Both the position numbers and the translations under genes were made by a program. Of a DNA stretch of 64,000 bases, positions 1-8,967 are shown one piece after another (within the stretch, counting starts at the first letter, position 1; each line of letters begins with the position of its first letter). The notes beneath the pieces are model-generated. The model searched no databases. It saw only the letters and a program-made list of their open reading frames with translations, and was not told where the DNA came from. Source of the DNA: Clostridium sp. CAG:678 (GTDB lineage: Bacteria; Bacillota; Clostridia; Oscillospirales; Acutalibacteraceae); the NCBI GenBank assembly GCA_000431535.1, contig HF991825.1, forward strand, positions 92,003-156,002, in the 5' to 3' direction.

Positions 1-2
1 TT

Positions 3-335
3 CCGCTTACACCTTACGGCACGCCCTCCACCACTGAGGTGCCGGATGCGATCGAGCCGTATTTGGAAGAGCATGATGTGATGCTGCTTGAAAATCACGG
101 TGCGCTGGCGGTCGGCAGTGATGTTATCACTGCGTTTTACAGAATGGAAAGCCTGGAACTTTGGGCAAAGATCACCATCAATGCAGTCATCCTCGGCGGC
201 AGCCACGATATCAGCAGAGATAATATTCAGAAACTGATTGACCTCAGGGGATTTTACAGAGTGACCGGCCGCCATCCCGGTTATAAGGTGTTTAACCCTG
301 AAGACAAGATGCTGCATGCCGGTGAAGACCAGTGA
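3..335 (+). CDS. class II aldolase, C-terminal part (fuculose/rhamnulose-phosphate aldolase type)
   Basis: This is the 3' end of a class II (zinc-dependent) sugar-phosphate aldolase; the start lies outside the window. The reading frame is open from base 3. The visible part contains the family motif LLENHGAL near the end of the catalytic fold, where aldolases of the FucA/RhaD/AraD/adducin superfamily carry a zinc-binding histidine. Its stop is 15 bases before a sugar kinase and the next gene is an L-fucose isomerase, so the likely reaction is cleavage of L-fuculose-1-phosphate to dihydroxyacetone phosphate and L-lactaldehyde. Substrate is inferred from neighbours; rhamnulose-1-phosphate is the main alternative. 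Confidence 0.8.
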   Translation, partial: PLTPYGTPSTTEVPDAIEPYLEEHDVMLLENHGALAVGSDVITAFYRMESLELWAKITINAVILGGSHDISRDNIQKLIDLRGFYRVTGRHPGYKVFNPEDKMLHAGEDQ

Positions 336-350
336 TCCGGAGGTGTCGGA

Positions 351-1772
351 ATGAGCAGAGTCCTCGCGTTTGACCTCGGCGCGTCCAGCGGGCGCGCGGT
401 GCTTGCCGAATACGTCGGAGAAAAGATCAAATATAAAGAGATACACAGATTTGAAAATATGCCCGTTTCCGAAAACGGCACGCTGCGCTGGGATTTTGAT
501 TATCTGATGCGGGAGATCAAAAAAGGCATAGATCTTGCCATAGATTTGGGCGGCGTAGATTCCATGGCGTTTGATACTTGGGGTGTGGATTACGGTCTGC
601 TGGATGACAGCGGTAAACTCATCTCGCAGCCGTTTCACTATCGGGATAAAAGAACGGAGCGTCTCCCCCAACAGATCTTTAAACAGATGCCGCCGGAGGA
701 ACTGTATTCCGCTACCGGTATACAGATCATGCCGATCAACACGCTGTTTCAGCTTGCGGCGGAGAAACACAAAAATATATCGAAATTCCTGTTTATTCCG
801 GATCTGATCGTTTATGAACTCTGCGGCGCGGTCAGCGCAGAGCAGACGATTGCCTCCACTTCTCAGATGCTGGATCCGAAAACGAAAAACTGGAATCCCC
901 AAGTGGTTTCTTTAACGGGTATGCCGCAGCATATTCTGCCGCCCGTTGTGAAAAGCGCAACCCCTGCCGGCGAATATAAAGGGATTCAGATCATTAAGGC
1001 GGCAGGGCATGATACGCAGTGCGCCGTGTGCGCCATGCCGAGCGCGCAGCAGGAAAGCGCCGCGTTTTTATCCTGCGGCACGTGGTCTTTGATCGGCTGT
1101 GAGTGCGATGCTCCCGTAATGACGAAAAAGAGCATGGAGGATGAACTATCCAATGAACTGGGCGCAAACGGCAAGATCAATTATCTAAAAAATATCAGCG
1201 GCCTTTGGCTGATCCAGCAGTTGAAAAAAGATTTTCAGGCGCAGGGCAAAACCTATTCTTATTCTGATATGGAAAACCTTGCCAAAGAATCCAAACCGTT
1301 TTTGTGCTTTATAGATGCGGATGATCCGGCTTTTTCCCTGCCGGGCGGTATGCCGCATAAAATCATAAGCAGGTGCCGGGAAATGGGGCAGGCAGTGCCG
1401 CAAAGTGACGGGCAGATCATCAGAACGGTATATGAAAGCCTTGCCATGAAATACAGATTTGCCCTTTTGCAGATCGAGGATAACATTTCCCGCAGGTTGG
1501 AAAAACTTTATCTGCTCGGCGGCGGCTCCAAAGATCCGCTGCTTTGCAAAATGGCTGCCTGCAGCACGGGCATACCTGTTGCGGCAGGGCCTGCGGAGGC
1601 AACCGCCCTTGGCAATATTCTGCTTCAGCTGGTTGCCCTTGGCGATATAAACAATATTGAATCGGGCAGAAAAATCATCAGGCAAAGCGAAAAGATCAGC
1701 ATTTATGAGCCTGAGAACACAGATCTTTGGGAAAAGCAATATAATAGGTATTTAAAATTATTAAATAAATAA
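351..1772 (+). CDS. FGGY sugar kinase, RhaB-like, probable L-fuculokinase
   Basis: A 473-residue FGGY-family carbohydrate kinase that would phosphorylate the ketose made by the downstream isomerase. The N-terminal phosphate loop DLGASSGR (residues 8-15), the INTLFQL segment, GHDT at 219-222 (Asp221 is the expected catalytic base) and SCGTWSLIG match the rhamnulokinase branch rather than classical E. coli FucK. The start has a GGAGGTG ribosome site. It lies between an aldolase and FucI in one operon, so fuculose is the likely substrate, with a rhamnulokinase-type kinase recruited for it. Rhamnulose cannot be excluded from sequence alone. Confidence 0.85.
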   Translation: MSRVLAFDLGASSGRAVLAEYVGEKIKYKEIHRFENMPVSENGTLRWDFDYLMREIKKGIDLAIDLGGVDSMAFDTWGVDYGLLDDSGKLISQPFHYRDKRTERLPQQIFKQMPPEELYSATGIQIMPINTLFQLAAEKHKNISKFLFIPDLIVYELCGAVSAEQTIASTSQMLDPKTKNWNPQVVSLTGMPQHILPPVVKSATPAGEYKGIQIIKAAGHDTQCAVCAMPSAQQESAAFLSCGTWSLIGCECDAPVMTKKSMEDELSNELGANGKINYLKNISGLWLIQQLKKDFQAQGKTYSYSDMENLAKESKPFLCFIDADDPAFSLPGGMPHKIISRCREMGQAVPQSDGQIIRTVYESLAMKYRFALLQIEDNISRRLEKLYLLGGGSKDPLLCKMAACSTGIPVAAGPAEATALGNILLQLVALGDINNIESGRKIIRQSEKISIYEPENTDLWEKQYNRYLKLLNK

Positions 1773-1790
1773 TAAGAGAGGTAAAGATTT

Positions 1791-3575
1791 ATGAATTATC
1801 CGAAAATAGGGATCCGCCCTGTAATTGACGGCAGATGGGGCGGTGTGCGTGAAAGCCTTGAAAAACAGACGATGGGCATGGCGCAGGCTGCCGCAAAACT
1901 GATTGAGGGCACACTCCGCTATCCAAACGGCGAGTCGGTGCAGTGCGTGATCAGCAGCACAACGATCGGCGGCGGCGCGGAGGCGGCGGCGTGCGCAAGG
2001 CAGTTTGAAACGCAGAATGTGGTTGCCACGCTTTCCGTAACGCCATGCTGGTGCTACGGCACGGAAACCTTTGATATGGATCCCAACACGATCAAGGCAG
2101 TTTGGGGCTTTAACGGCACAGAGCGTCCCGGCGCGGTTTATCTTGCAGCCGTAATGGCAGCTTATGCGCAAAGGGGCATGCCCGCGTTCTCTATCTACGG
2201 CCATGATGTGCAGGATATTACCGATACAGAGATCCCTGCAGATGTTGCGGAAAAGATCCTGCGCTTTGCCAAGGCGGCAGTAACGGTTGGCTGGATGAAG
2301 AATAAGGCGTATGTGAATCTCGGCGGCGTTGCCATGGGCATAGCAGGCAGTTACTGCAACGCGGATATGTTTCAGAAATATCTGGGCATTCGTGCCGAAT
2401 GGGTGGATATGACGGAGATTCTGCGACGTATCACGCTGGAGATCTACGATCATGAGGAATATGAAAAGGCGATCCGCTGGGTAAAAGAAAACTGCAAGGA
2501 AGGCTTTGACCTGAATGCCGGCAAAGATCTGCCGGAGATCATTCGGCGCTCCAAAGTGGTAGACCCGGATAAGGACTGGGAGTTTATTACAAAAATGACT
2601 CTTGTTGTGCGCGATATCCTAAACGGTAACACAAAACTGGATGAAATGGGCTGGCATGAAGAGGCGCTCGGTAAAAATGCCGTTGCCGCGGGTTTCCAGG
2701 GCCAGAGGAACTGGACTGACTGGCTCCCGAACGCTGATTTCACGGAATCCATCATGGCGTCCTCTTTTGACTGGAACGGCGCGAAGATGCCCACCCCGTT
2801 TGCTACGGAAAACGATACGTTGAACGGCGTTGCTATGATGCTCGGTTCATTCATTGCAAACAGTGCGCCTTGTTTTCATGATGTCAGAACCTACTGGAGC
2901 CCCGATGCGTGCGAAAGGGTAACGGGCGTCCGCCCGGACGGCCTTGCCGCAAACGGATTTATCCACCTGATCAATTCCGGCGCCACCGCGCTGGACGGCT
3001 GTGGCGCCTGCAAAAATGAAAAAGGCGAAAACTGCATGAAACCGTTTTGGAAGATCACAAATGAGGATATCAAAGCCTGCCTGAACGCTACGGACTGGTG
3101 CAGGGCAAATTATGAATACTTCCGCGGCGGCGGTTTCTCCAGCCACTTCAGGTGCAGAGCACAGATGCCGGTCACAATGCTCAGAGTCAATATTGTGGAC
3201 GGAGTAGGCCCTGTGCTTCAGCTTGCGGAGGGATATACGGTGGATCTGCCGGATGAGATACATACGGTTATCGATAAAAGAACCGATCCGTCCTGGCCAA
3301 CAACATGGTTTGTGCCGAATCTTACAGGTGAGGGCGCATTTAAAGATGTTTACAGCGTTATGGCAAACTGGGGCGCGAATCACGGCGTAACGGTATACGG
3401 CCATGTGGGCGCGGATCTGATCACGCTTGCCTCCATGCTCCGTATTCCTGTAAATATGCATAATGTGGATTCCTCACGCATTTTCCGCCCCCATTCTTGG
3501 AGCGGTTTCGGCACGCAGGATCTGCAGTCTGCGGATTACCGCGCCTGCGCCGCTTACGGCCCGTTGTATAAATGA
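1791..3575 (+). CDS. fucI: L-fucose isomerase
   Basis: A 594-residue protein, close to the 591 residues of E. coli FucI, starting with the family signature [11 protein letters not shown]. FucI is a manganese-dependent aldose-ketose isomerase that converts L-fucose to L-fuculose. Segments expected to hold the metal ligands are present: ATEND in the middle of the protein (Glu), the FHDVRTYW region (Asp) and FRPHSWSGF near the C-terminus (His). It starts 18 bases after the kinase stop with an AGAGAGG ribosome site and ends the operon. The set aldolase-kinase-isomerase forms the complete core of L-fucose catabolism; D-arabinose is a known side substrate of the family. Confidence 0.93.
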   Translation: MNYPKIGIRPVIDGRWGGVRESLEKQTMGMAQAAAKLIEGTLRYPNGESVQCVISSTTIGGGAEAAACARQFETQNVVATLSVTPCWCYGTETFDMDPNTIKAVWGFNGTERPGAVYLAAVMAAYAQRGMPAFSIYGHDVQDITDTEIPADVAEKILRFAKAAVTVGWMKNKAYVNLGGVAMGIAGSYCNADMFQKYLGIRAEWVDMTEILRRITLEIYDHEEYEKAIRWVKENCKEGFDLNAGKDLPEIIRRSKVVDPDKDWEFITKMTLVVRDILNGNTKLDEMGWHEEALGKNAVAAGFQGQRNWTDWLPNADFTESIMASSFDWNGAKMPTPFATENDTLNGVAMMLGSFIANSAPCFHDVRTYWSPDACERVTGVRPDGLAANGFIHLINSGATALDGCGACKNEKGENCMKPFWKITNEDIKACLNATDWCRANYEYFRGGGFSSHFRCRAQMPVTMLRVNIVDGVGPVLQLAEGYTVDLPDEIHTVIDKRTDPSWPTTWFVPNLTGEGAFKDVYSVMANWGANHGVTVYGHVGADLITLASMLRIPVNMHNVDSSRIFRPHSWSGFGTQDLQSADYRACAAYGPLYK

Positions 3576-3602
3576 TCTGACTTTATCTTAGGTATAACAA
3601 AA

Positions 3603-3627
3603 CCGGAACTGCATTTCACAGTTCCGG
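3603..3627. terminator. hairpin terminator behind fucI
   Basis: A 9-bp perfect stem (CCGGAACTG/CAGTTCCGG) with a 7-base loop lies 28 bases after the fucI stop. The T-rich side follows on the minus strand, so it may serve the remnant frame as well. Confidence 0.5.
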
Positions 3628-3800
3628 TCACCATGCGCGGCAGGGCTTATCCCATGCCCCGTCAAACCAAAGTTCCACAACCTCGCCATATCTGCCGTCC
3701 ATGAGTTCGGTAGGCTGCGAGAAATCGAACTGAATTTCGTTTTTTTGCGAGTGGGCGCCGTACAACGGTACTGCCCCCGAGCAAAAAACGGAAAGCGCAA
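3628..3800 (-). pseudogene. possible remnant of an alpha-L-fucosidase (GH29)
   Basis: On the minus strand an uninterrupted frame ends at 3628 and encodes a C-terminal stretch containing GRYGEVVELWFDGAWDKP. The pattern YGxVxExWFDGA followed by WDK is typical of the catalytic centre of GH29 alpha-L-fucosidases, where the Asp of WFDG is the nucleophile. The frame lacks a plausible start and stops about 10 residues after the motif, so it is a fragment rather than a gene. Its position just behind a fucose operon supports the reading. The match is short and made by eye; a chance resemblance is possible. Confidence 0.4.
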
Positions 3801-3845
3801 TGCCGCATAAACAAAGTGCTTATGCGGCATTTTATCATTTTGCAG
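3799..3845 (+). terminator. strong hairpin terminator
   Basis: A 12-bp perfect inverted repeat (AATGCCGCATAA/TTATGCGGCATT) with a 9-base loop followed by a T-rich tract. It could end read-through from the fucose operon. Confidence 0.65.
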
Positions 3846-3925
3846 TCTTCGGTTTTGCTGATAAGACTTTATTCATCCGTTTGCTGTTTTTTCGTTGTCT
3901 GTATCTTCAAACGATATGTCGGCGC

Positions 3926-3950
3926 GGTTCAGCCGACTTTATCGACAGTC
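3926..3950. repeat. TTTATCGACAGTCTGA intergenic motif, copy 1
   Basis: The 16-mer TTTATCGACAGTCTGA, preceded by a CCGACT/CCGGCT-like flank, sits directly before a terminator hairpin. The same motif recurs near 18440, again beside the terminator at the 3' end of a minus-strand gene. Function unknown. Confidence 0.6.
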
Positions 3951-3952
3951 TG

Positions 3953-3979
3953 AGCGGAATGAACTTGTTCATTCCGCTT
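3953..3979 (-). terminator. terminator hairpin at the end of the D-amino acid operon
   Basis: Inverted repeat AGCGGAATGAAC/GTTCATTCCGCT with a 2-base loop, overlapping the stop codon of the last gene of the operon. Confidence 0.6.
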
Positions 3980-4736
3980 TATATTCAAGAATCATAAATG
4001 CCAGGGTGGTTTTCAGCGCGTCAACACGGTTGATTTTCGCTTTGTCGCTTTCACTTGTGCGGTAAAAATACGGCGTCATGGAAAACAGCGTTTTCAGATC
4101 GTTTTGCGGTATGTTTACCGTGCGGCTGATCAGTTGCTTGCCGGCAAGTGTCAGTTCGCTGCCGCCCGGGTAACGCGTATCATTCTGATATGGTTTTTCA
4201 TATAATAGTTCTTTCAGTTCAAATAAGTGCTCAGGAGCGGGCACAACGCTGTAAAGCCTGCCGCCCGGTTTCAGCACGCGCGCGAATTCTTTGGCGTTAA
4301 ACGGCGCAAAGAGATGCATGGCCGTATCAATGCTCCTGCTTTTTACGGGGATCGCTTTCAGATTGGCAACAAAGTAATGCCCGCCGTTTTTGCGTTTTGC
4401 CGCCAGGCGCACCATTTCCTTGCTTAGGTCAAATCCGTAAAGTTCGCCGCCGTAATCGTCGTAATACCCCTCGCCGCAGCATATATCCAGCACTGTGCCG
4501 CGTAACCATTGTGAAACCTCGTCTTTCAGAAAAGCAAAATACCCCTTTTCCAAAAAGGCATGCCGTGCGCGGGCAGATTCTTTGCTGTCTCCGGTTCTGT
4601 CTCCGCTTTTGCTGCCTGTCAGCAGGTTTACATATCCTTCTTTAGCAAGGTCAAAACTGTGCCCTTTTGCGCAGTAAAGGCGTTTTTCTCCGGCTTTCAG
4701 TTCACCGCCGCAGACCGGGCAGATCATGATTCCCAT
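3969..4736 (-). CDS. RlmA-type 23S rRNA guanine-N1 methyltransferase
   Basis: A 255-residue SAM-dependent methyltransferase. The N-terminus has a zinc ribbon, CPVCGG near residue 6 and CAKGH near 22, the arrangement that defines RlmA/RrmA proteins (m1G745 or m1G748 of 23S rRNA). The SAM site VLDICCGEGYY follows near residue 85. RlmA-type enzymes modify the helix 35 region of 23S rRNA and in some bacteria affect macrolide response. Its ATG directly abuts the TAA of the upstream deacylase gene (TAAATG), so translation is probably coupled. It is the last gene of the D-amino acid operon, where it has no obvious metabolic role. Confidence 0.8.
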   Translation of the reverse strand: MGIMICPVCGGELKAGEKRLYCAKGHSFDLAKEGYVNLLTGSKSGDRTGDSKESARARHAFLEKGYFAFLKDEVSQWLRGTVLDICCGEGYYDDYGGELYGFDLSKEMVRLAAKRKNGGHYFVANLKAIPVKSRSIDTAMHLFAPFNAKEFARVLKPGGRLYSVVPAPEHLFELKELLYEKPYQNDTRYPGGSELTLAGKQLISRTVNIPQNDLKTLFSMTPYFYRTSESDKAKINRVDALKTTLAFMILEYKAE

Positions 4737-5288
4737 TTAGTTTTCCTCATACCGGGGCATATCCACCATTGTTGCCTCGTGGCGGACTGCCGGCAGAAAG
4801 GTATGCAGTATATCCGCTGTTTTGATCGCCAGGCTGGATGTGTTGATGCACGGATGGCAGCCTATGTATTCACCGCTTAAAATATCTTTGTCTATCACAA
4901 GGCGGACTCGGTTTTCTTTGTCATTCATCAGCCCTAAAACCGATACGGATCCGGGTGTGATATCCAGAAATTCCTGCATGAATTCCGGCTCTGCAAAAGA
5001 AAGGCGCGCGCAGCCAAGCTGCTTGGTGATATCTTTTGTTTTAAACGGTTTTGCGCCCGGCATCATCAGCAGGTAGAATTCCGTTTTCTGCCTGTTTCGC
5101 AAAAACAGGTTCTTACAGATCTCAACGCCCAATGTTTTTTCGATCTCCTCGCATGCCTCCATCGTCTGCGCAGCAGGGTGATCCACTCTTTTGTACCGGA
5201 TCCCGAGTGCGTCCAGCAGATCGTATACCCGGGCTTCTTTTTCCTGCCTGCCGTTCAGATCAGCCGGCCTTCCGCTTTGTAATTCCAT
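4737..5288 (-). CDS. YbaK/ProX-family aminoacyl-tRNA deacylase
   Basis: A 183-residue single-domain protein of the YbaK/ProRS-INS fold, free-standing trans-editing enzymes that hydrolyse mischarged tRNA (Ala-tRNAPro for ProXp-ala). Supporting segments are RYKRVDHPA near residue 33, KNLFLRN, and GCHPCINTSSLAI towards the end, which correspond to the substrate pocket of the family. The gene is in the D-amino acid operon, 14 bases behind alanine racemase, and abuts the RlmA-type gene. The presence of an editing enzyme beside alanine racemase may reflect altered alanine pools, but this is inference. Confidence 0.8.
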   Translation of the reverse strand: MELQSGRPADLNGRQEKEARVYDLLDALGIRYKRVDHPAAQTMEACEEIEKTLGVEICKNLFLRNRQKTEFYLLMMPGAKPFKTKDITKQLGCARLSFAEPEFMQEFLDITPGSVSVLGLMNDKENRVRLVIDKDILSGEYIGCHPCINTSSLAIKTADILHTFLPAVRHEATMVDMPRYEEN

Positions 5289-5301
5289 ATTTCAGCCTCT
5301 T

Positions 5302-6450
5302 TTAGTACATATAATTTGTGGAAAACATAAATTTTCCGTTCTTATAATAAGTGCGCGGCACCCTGCGGGAGATGCGGCAGGGCAGTTCATAGTTAAAAGA
5401 ATAGGCACTTTCGGAAACTTCTTCCATCGTCAGTTCCTTATCGCCGCTCTTTCCCACCAAAATGACTGTGTCGCCGATCTCAGCGTCAATACCGGTAATA
5501 TCCACCATAAACTGATCCATGCATACTCTGCCCACGATGGGTGCAAACTTTCCGCGGATCAGCACTTTTCCTTTGTTGGAAAGGCAGCGCGGGTAGCCGT
5601 CTGCGTAACCAACGGGAATGGTGGCGATCCGGCGTGTTTCTGTGGTGGTGTATGTGCCGCCGTAAGAGATCTCACGCCCCGGTTCCAGTTCTTTGATGTG
5701 GGAGATATGCGTGCGCCATTCCATAACAGGCGTGATGGGCAGCAGGTTTTTATCCACTTCGTGGGAGGGGTACAGTCCGTATAAAATAATGCCCATGCGG
5801 CACATATCAAAATATTCGTCAAAATTCATAATGCCTGCGGAGTTGTTAATGTGTTTTATGGGAATGCTGATTCCGCGCGCCTCCAGCAATTGGATAAAGG
5901 TTTTAAATTTTTCCCGCTGGGCAATGGCTTTGGAAAGGTCTTGTTCATCCGCCGTCGCAAAGTGAGAGAAAAGTCCCTCCGCAACGATGCCGGGCAGTTT
6001 TGTGATCTTTTCGCAAATATCTGCGTCGCTTTCATTCACCTGAAAACCAATGCGGCTCATACCCGTGTCTACACAAAAGTGAAACGGTGTTTCTTTGCCC
6101 TGCTTTACAGATTCTTCGGAAAGTGCCTTTGCGTCTTCAAAGTGAAAAACGGGAATGCGGATATTATATGCAACCACATCTTTAAAACAGGCGCGCGGCA
6201 CAGTGCCTAAGATCAGCACCGGCGTTTGAATGCCTGCCTTTTTCAGCTCGATAGCCTCTTCTATGCAGGCAACGCCGTAAAAATCCGCCCTGCCGTCAAA
6301 AAGCCTTGCAAGGGGCACCGCTCCGTGGCCGTAAGCGTCTGCTTTAATCACGCAAAGCAGTTTTACGCCTTTTGGCAGTTTTGCCCGCGTCACTTCAAAA
6401 TTGTGTTCTGCCGCGTCCAGATCTATCGCGGCATCTGTTCTGAAAAACAT
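5302..6450 (-). CDS. alr: alanine racemase
   Basis: A 382-residue fold-III PLP enzyme interconverting L- and D-alanine. The N-terminal KADAYGHG motif places the PLP-binding lysine at residue 36. GGTYTT (mid C-terminal half, catalytic Tyr region) and CMDQFMVD are further family hallmarks. Start ATG has GAGG upstream; the stop of pxpA is 11 bases before it. Sitting in an operon with a D-amino acid aminotransferase, it could supply D-alanine as amino donor for D-glutamate formation, or serve cell-wall supply. Confidence 0.93.
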   Translation of the reverse strand: MFFRTDAAIDLDAAEHNFEVTRAKLPKGVKLLCVIKADAYGHGAVPLARLFDGRADFYGVACIEEAIELKKAGIQTPVLILGTVPRACFKDVVAYNIRIPVFHFEDAKALSEESVKQGKETPFHFCVDTGMSRIGFQVNESDADICEKITKLPGIVAEGLFSHFATADEQDLSKAIAQREKFKTFIQLLEARGISIPIKHINNSAGIMNFDEYFDMCRMGIILYGLYPSHEVDKNLLPITPVMEWRTHISHIKELEPGREISYGGTYTTTETRRIATIPVGYADGYPRCLSNKGKVLIRGKFAPIVGRVCMDQFMVDITGIDAEIGDTVILVGKSGDKELTMEEVSESAYSFNYELPCRISRRVPRTYYKNGKFMFSTNYMY

Positions 6451-6461
6451 GATCTGTTACC

Positions 6462-7214
6462 TCAAATTGCTTCTGCAATCGAAACGGTTTCTATGTTGTT
6501 TCGTTTAAAAGCTTCATTCAGTTTTTTTACAAATTCTATTGCTTTCGGCCCGTCACCGTGTACGCACACGGAGTGGGTTTCAATTTCAATATCCTCGCCT
6601 GTGTATGCGGTAACCATATCGCATTTTGCCATGCGGATCACACGTTCCACAGCCTCGTTTTCATCCTCTATCATAGCGCCGTTCAATCCGCGCTGCCTGA
6701 GTGTGCCGTCTGCCTCATATGCCCGGTCCGCAAACACCTCGCTGGCATATCGTATTCCAGCCGTCTTTGCGGCTTTGATCATTTCAGATCCGGAAAGCGC
6801 AAGCAAGATCAGATCTTTGTCGTAGTCATAAACGGCTTTTACGATCGCGTCTGCAACGGCTCTGCTTTTCGCGGCGGTGTTGTACAGCGCGCCGTGTGCC
6901 TTTACATGATCCAGCTTTACGCCTTTTGCATTTGCGATAGAGCCTATAGCGCCAAGCTGGTAAAGTGTAATGTTGTATACTTCCTGCGGGGAAAGATCCA
7001 TTTTTGTTCTTCCGAAATTTTCCCTGTCCGGGTATCCGGGATGCGCGCCCGCGCCAACCCCGTATGTTTTGCAAAATTCCAGTGTTTCTGCCATCATTTG
7101 CGCACTGCCGGCATGAAAGCCGCAGGCAATGTTGGCGCTGTTGATATGGGGGATGATGATCTCATCCGCACCCGCGCCTTCGCCAAGGTCGCAGTTCAGG
7201 TTAATTTTAAACAA
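6462..7214 (-). CDS. pxpA: 5-oxoprolinase subunit A (LamB/YcsF family)
   Basis: A 250-residue YcsF-type protein. The N-terminal NLNCDLGEG motif and NIACGFHAG are diagnostic of the LamB/YcsF family; the member PxpA is one part of the three-subunit bacterial ATP-dependent 5-oxoprolinase that opens 5-oxo-L-proline to glutamate. The likely start is a TTG codon at 7214, because the conserved N-terminus begins there and no upstream ATG is in frame. PxpB and PxpC are in the same operon, separated from pxpA by the DUF1445 gene. Confidence 0.88.
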   Translation of the reverse strand: MFKINLNCDLGEGAGADEIIIPHINSANIACGFHAGSAQMMAETLEFCKTYGVGAGAHPGYPDRENFGRTKMDLSPQEVYNITLYQLGAIGSIANAKGVKLDHVKAHGALYNTAAKSRAVADAIVKAVYDYDKDLILLALSGSEMIKAAKTAGIRYASEVFADRAYEADGTLRQRGLNGAMIEDENEAVERVIRMAKCDMVTAYTGEDIEIETHSVCVHGDGPKAIEFVKKLNEAFKRNNIETVSIAEAI

Positions 7215-7228
7215 AATATCACGCTCTT

Positions 7229-8014
7229 TCAGTATTTCAGGCTTGTGTTTTTTACGTCCGTTATAAACATGTGCCCCGGCGCATGGGTGATCGCCATCGG
7301 CGGTTTTGCGTTCATCACCGCGTTTTGCGGGGTTACGCCGCAGGGCCAGAACACGGGAACCTCGCCGTCGTTCACGGTAACGGCGTCGCCGTAATCCGGG
7401 CTGAAGATATCTTTGATTCCAATCTGTTCCGGGCTGCCGATGTGAATCGGGGCGCCGTGCACCCTTGGCATCGCCGCCGTTACGTTGACCGCCTTAACCA
7501 CAAGGTCATACGGTATCGGGCGCATGGATACCACCATGTTTCCGCCGAATATTCCTGCTGGTTTCAGCGGGATATTGGTGTTGAACATCGGTACGTTTCT
7601 GCCTTCTTCTATGTGGCGGACGGGGATCCCCGCCTCGATTAATTCCGCCTCAAAAGAAAAGGAGCAGCCGATCAGAAAATAAACGAAGTCGTCCTGCCAC
7701 AGATCTGAAATATCATGCGCTTCTTCCGTAAGCACGCCGTTTTTCCAGATCCTGTATTTCGGAAAGTCCGTTGCAACATCGGCGTTTTCCGCCATTTCCC
7801 GGATCTGCCGGGAGCCTGCGTTGCCCACTTCAAGCAGGGGGCAGGGGCGCGGGTTCCTTGTGCAAAACAGTAAAAAATCAAATGCCAGATCCTTGGGCAG
7901 TATGCAAAGATTTGCCTGTGCATACCCGGCGCACATGCCGCTGGTTTGGCCGGTGATCTTCTGCGCTCTGATCAGATTTCTTATTTCTTTTGGATTTGCT
8001 GATGAATAGTCCAT
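7229..8014 (-). CDS. DUF1445 (YcsI family) putative hydro-lyase / D-glutamate cyclase N-terminal homologue
   Basis: A 261-residue DUF1445 protein. The segments GQTSGMCAGYAQANLCILP near residue 20, and NTNIPLKPAGIFGG plus VSMRPI in the middle, are the usual conserved blocks. In B. subtilis the homologue YcsI lies among the oxoprolinase genes. In vertebrates, DUF1445 is the N-terminal half of DGLUCY, which converts D-glutamate to 5-oxo-D-proline; the C-terminal half is DUF4392, also encoded in this operon (9685-10746). ATG has a GGGG ribosome site 5 bases upstream, 11 bases after pxpC. A role in D-glutamate or 5-oxoproline turnover is inferred. Confidence 0.8.
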   Translation of the reverse strand: MDYSSANPKEIRNLIRAQKITGQTSGMCAGYAQANLCILPKDLAFDFLLFCTRNPRPCPLLEVGNAGSRQIREMAENADVATDFPKYRIWKNGVLTEEAHDISDLWQDDFVYFLIGCSFSFEAELIEAGIPVRHIEEGRNVPMFNTNIPLKPAGIFGGNMVVSMRPIPYDLVVKAVNVTAAMPRVHGAPIHIGSPEQIGIKDIFSPDYGDAVTVNDGEVPVFWPCGVTPQNAVMNAKPPMAITHAPGHMFITDVKNTSLKY

Positions 8015-8025
8015 GTTTTCCCCTT

Positions 8026-8967
8026 TTAAAGTTTATGGATGTACGCCTGCAATGATGCAAGTTCACTGCGCTGCGTTTTTGCCGCTGCCTGCGCTTCTTT
8101 TACGGAAACTTTTTTGAACCGCACTGTGCAGCCGGGCAGTAACTGCGCCGCAAGCGGCAGATCTGCGGAGATCACGCAGGCGATCTTGGCGTAACCGCCG
8201 GTCGTCTGTCTGTCCGCGCAAAGAAGGATCGGCTGCCCGTTTTCCGGCACTTGAATGCTGCCGGGCGCAATGCCGTCGGAAATGATGTTCATGCCGTGCC
8301 TGCCTTTCAGCACAGCGCCATTCAGGCGGATGCCCATTCTGTCTGCCTCGGCTGTTACCTTGTATGCAGCGGAAAAGAAACGTTCTGTATCCTCAGCCGT
8401 AAACATAAAGTCCTGCGGTCCGGGCACAGCTCTTAAAACCGTTTCTTGGCTGTACGAAAACGCTTTTGTTTCCCGCTTTTCAATGTGATTCAGTTTGCTG
8501 TGCGGCAGTATGCCGATCTCGTCCCCGGTTTTCAGCTTTCTGCCATGGAATCCGCCGGCTTTTGCTTTCAGATCCGTTGAGCGGCTGCCCAGAAAAACAG
8601 GCACGTCAATGCCGCCGCTCACTGCAAGATACGCCCTTGCGCCGTTTTTCACATTGCCGCAGATCAGCACATCGCCTGCGGAAAGTGCATAAACCTTATT
8701 CATCCGAATCGGCTTTCTGTTTACGGCAGCCTCTATCTGTGCGCCGCTTATGCATATGGCGCAGTCTTCTGTAAACACAGCGGCTATGCCGCTGAGCGTC
8801 ATTTCCAGCACCGCGGCATTTTGCGTGTTGGAAAGCAGTATGTTTGCTGTTTTCACCGCGCGCGCGTCCATTGCGCCGCACTGTGAAAAACCATATTTCA
8901 TATATCCGTATCGGCCAAGATCCTGCACAGTCGTAAGGATCCCGCCGCGCACGATCTTAATTCCCAC
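8026..8967 (-). CDS. pxpC: 5-oxoprolinase subunit C (biotin-dependent carboxyltransferase domain family)
   Basis: About 313 residues, KipA/allophanate-hydrolase-subunit-2 family. The start is set at a GTG (8967) because a perfect GGAGG lies 6 bases upstream and the conserved N-terminus (GIKIVRGGILTTVQDLGR) begins there; the frame is open further upstream but inside pxpB. The gene overlaps the pxpB stop by 11 bases, so translation is coupled. QTTGGYAKIACV near the C-terminus is a family block. PxpC works with PxpB and PxpA in ATP-dependent opening of 5-oxoproline. Confidence 0.88.
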   Translation of the reverse strand: MGIKIVRGGILTTVQDLGRYGYMKYGFSQCGAMDARAVKTANILLSNTQNAAVLEMTLSGIAAVFTEDCAICISGAQIEAAVNRKPIRMNKVYALSAGDVLICGNVKNGARAYLAVSGGIDVPVFLGSRSTDLKAKAGGFHGRKLKTGDEIGILPHSKLNHIEKRETKAFSYSQETVLRAVPGPQDFMFTAEDTERFFSAAYKVTAEADRMGIRLNGAVLKGRHGMNIISDGIAPGSIQVPENGQPILLCADRQTTGGYAKIACVISADLPLAAQLLPGCTVRFKKVSVKEAQAAAKTQRSELASLQAYIHKL

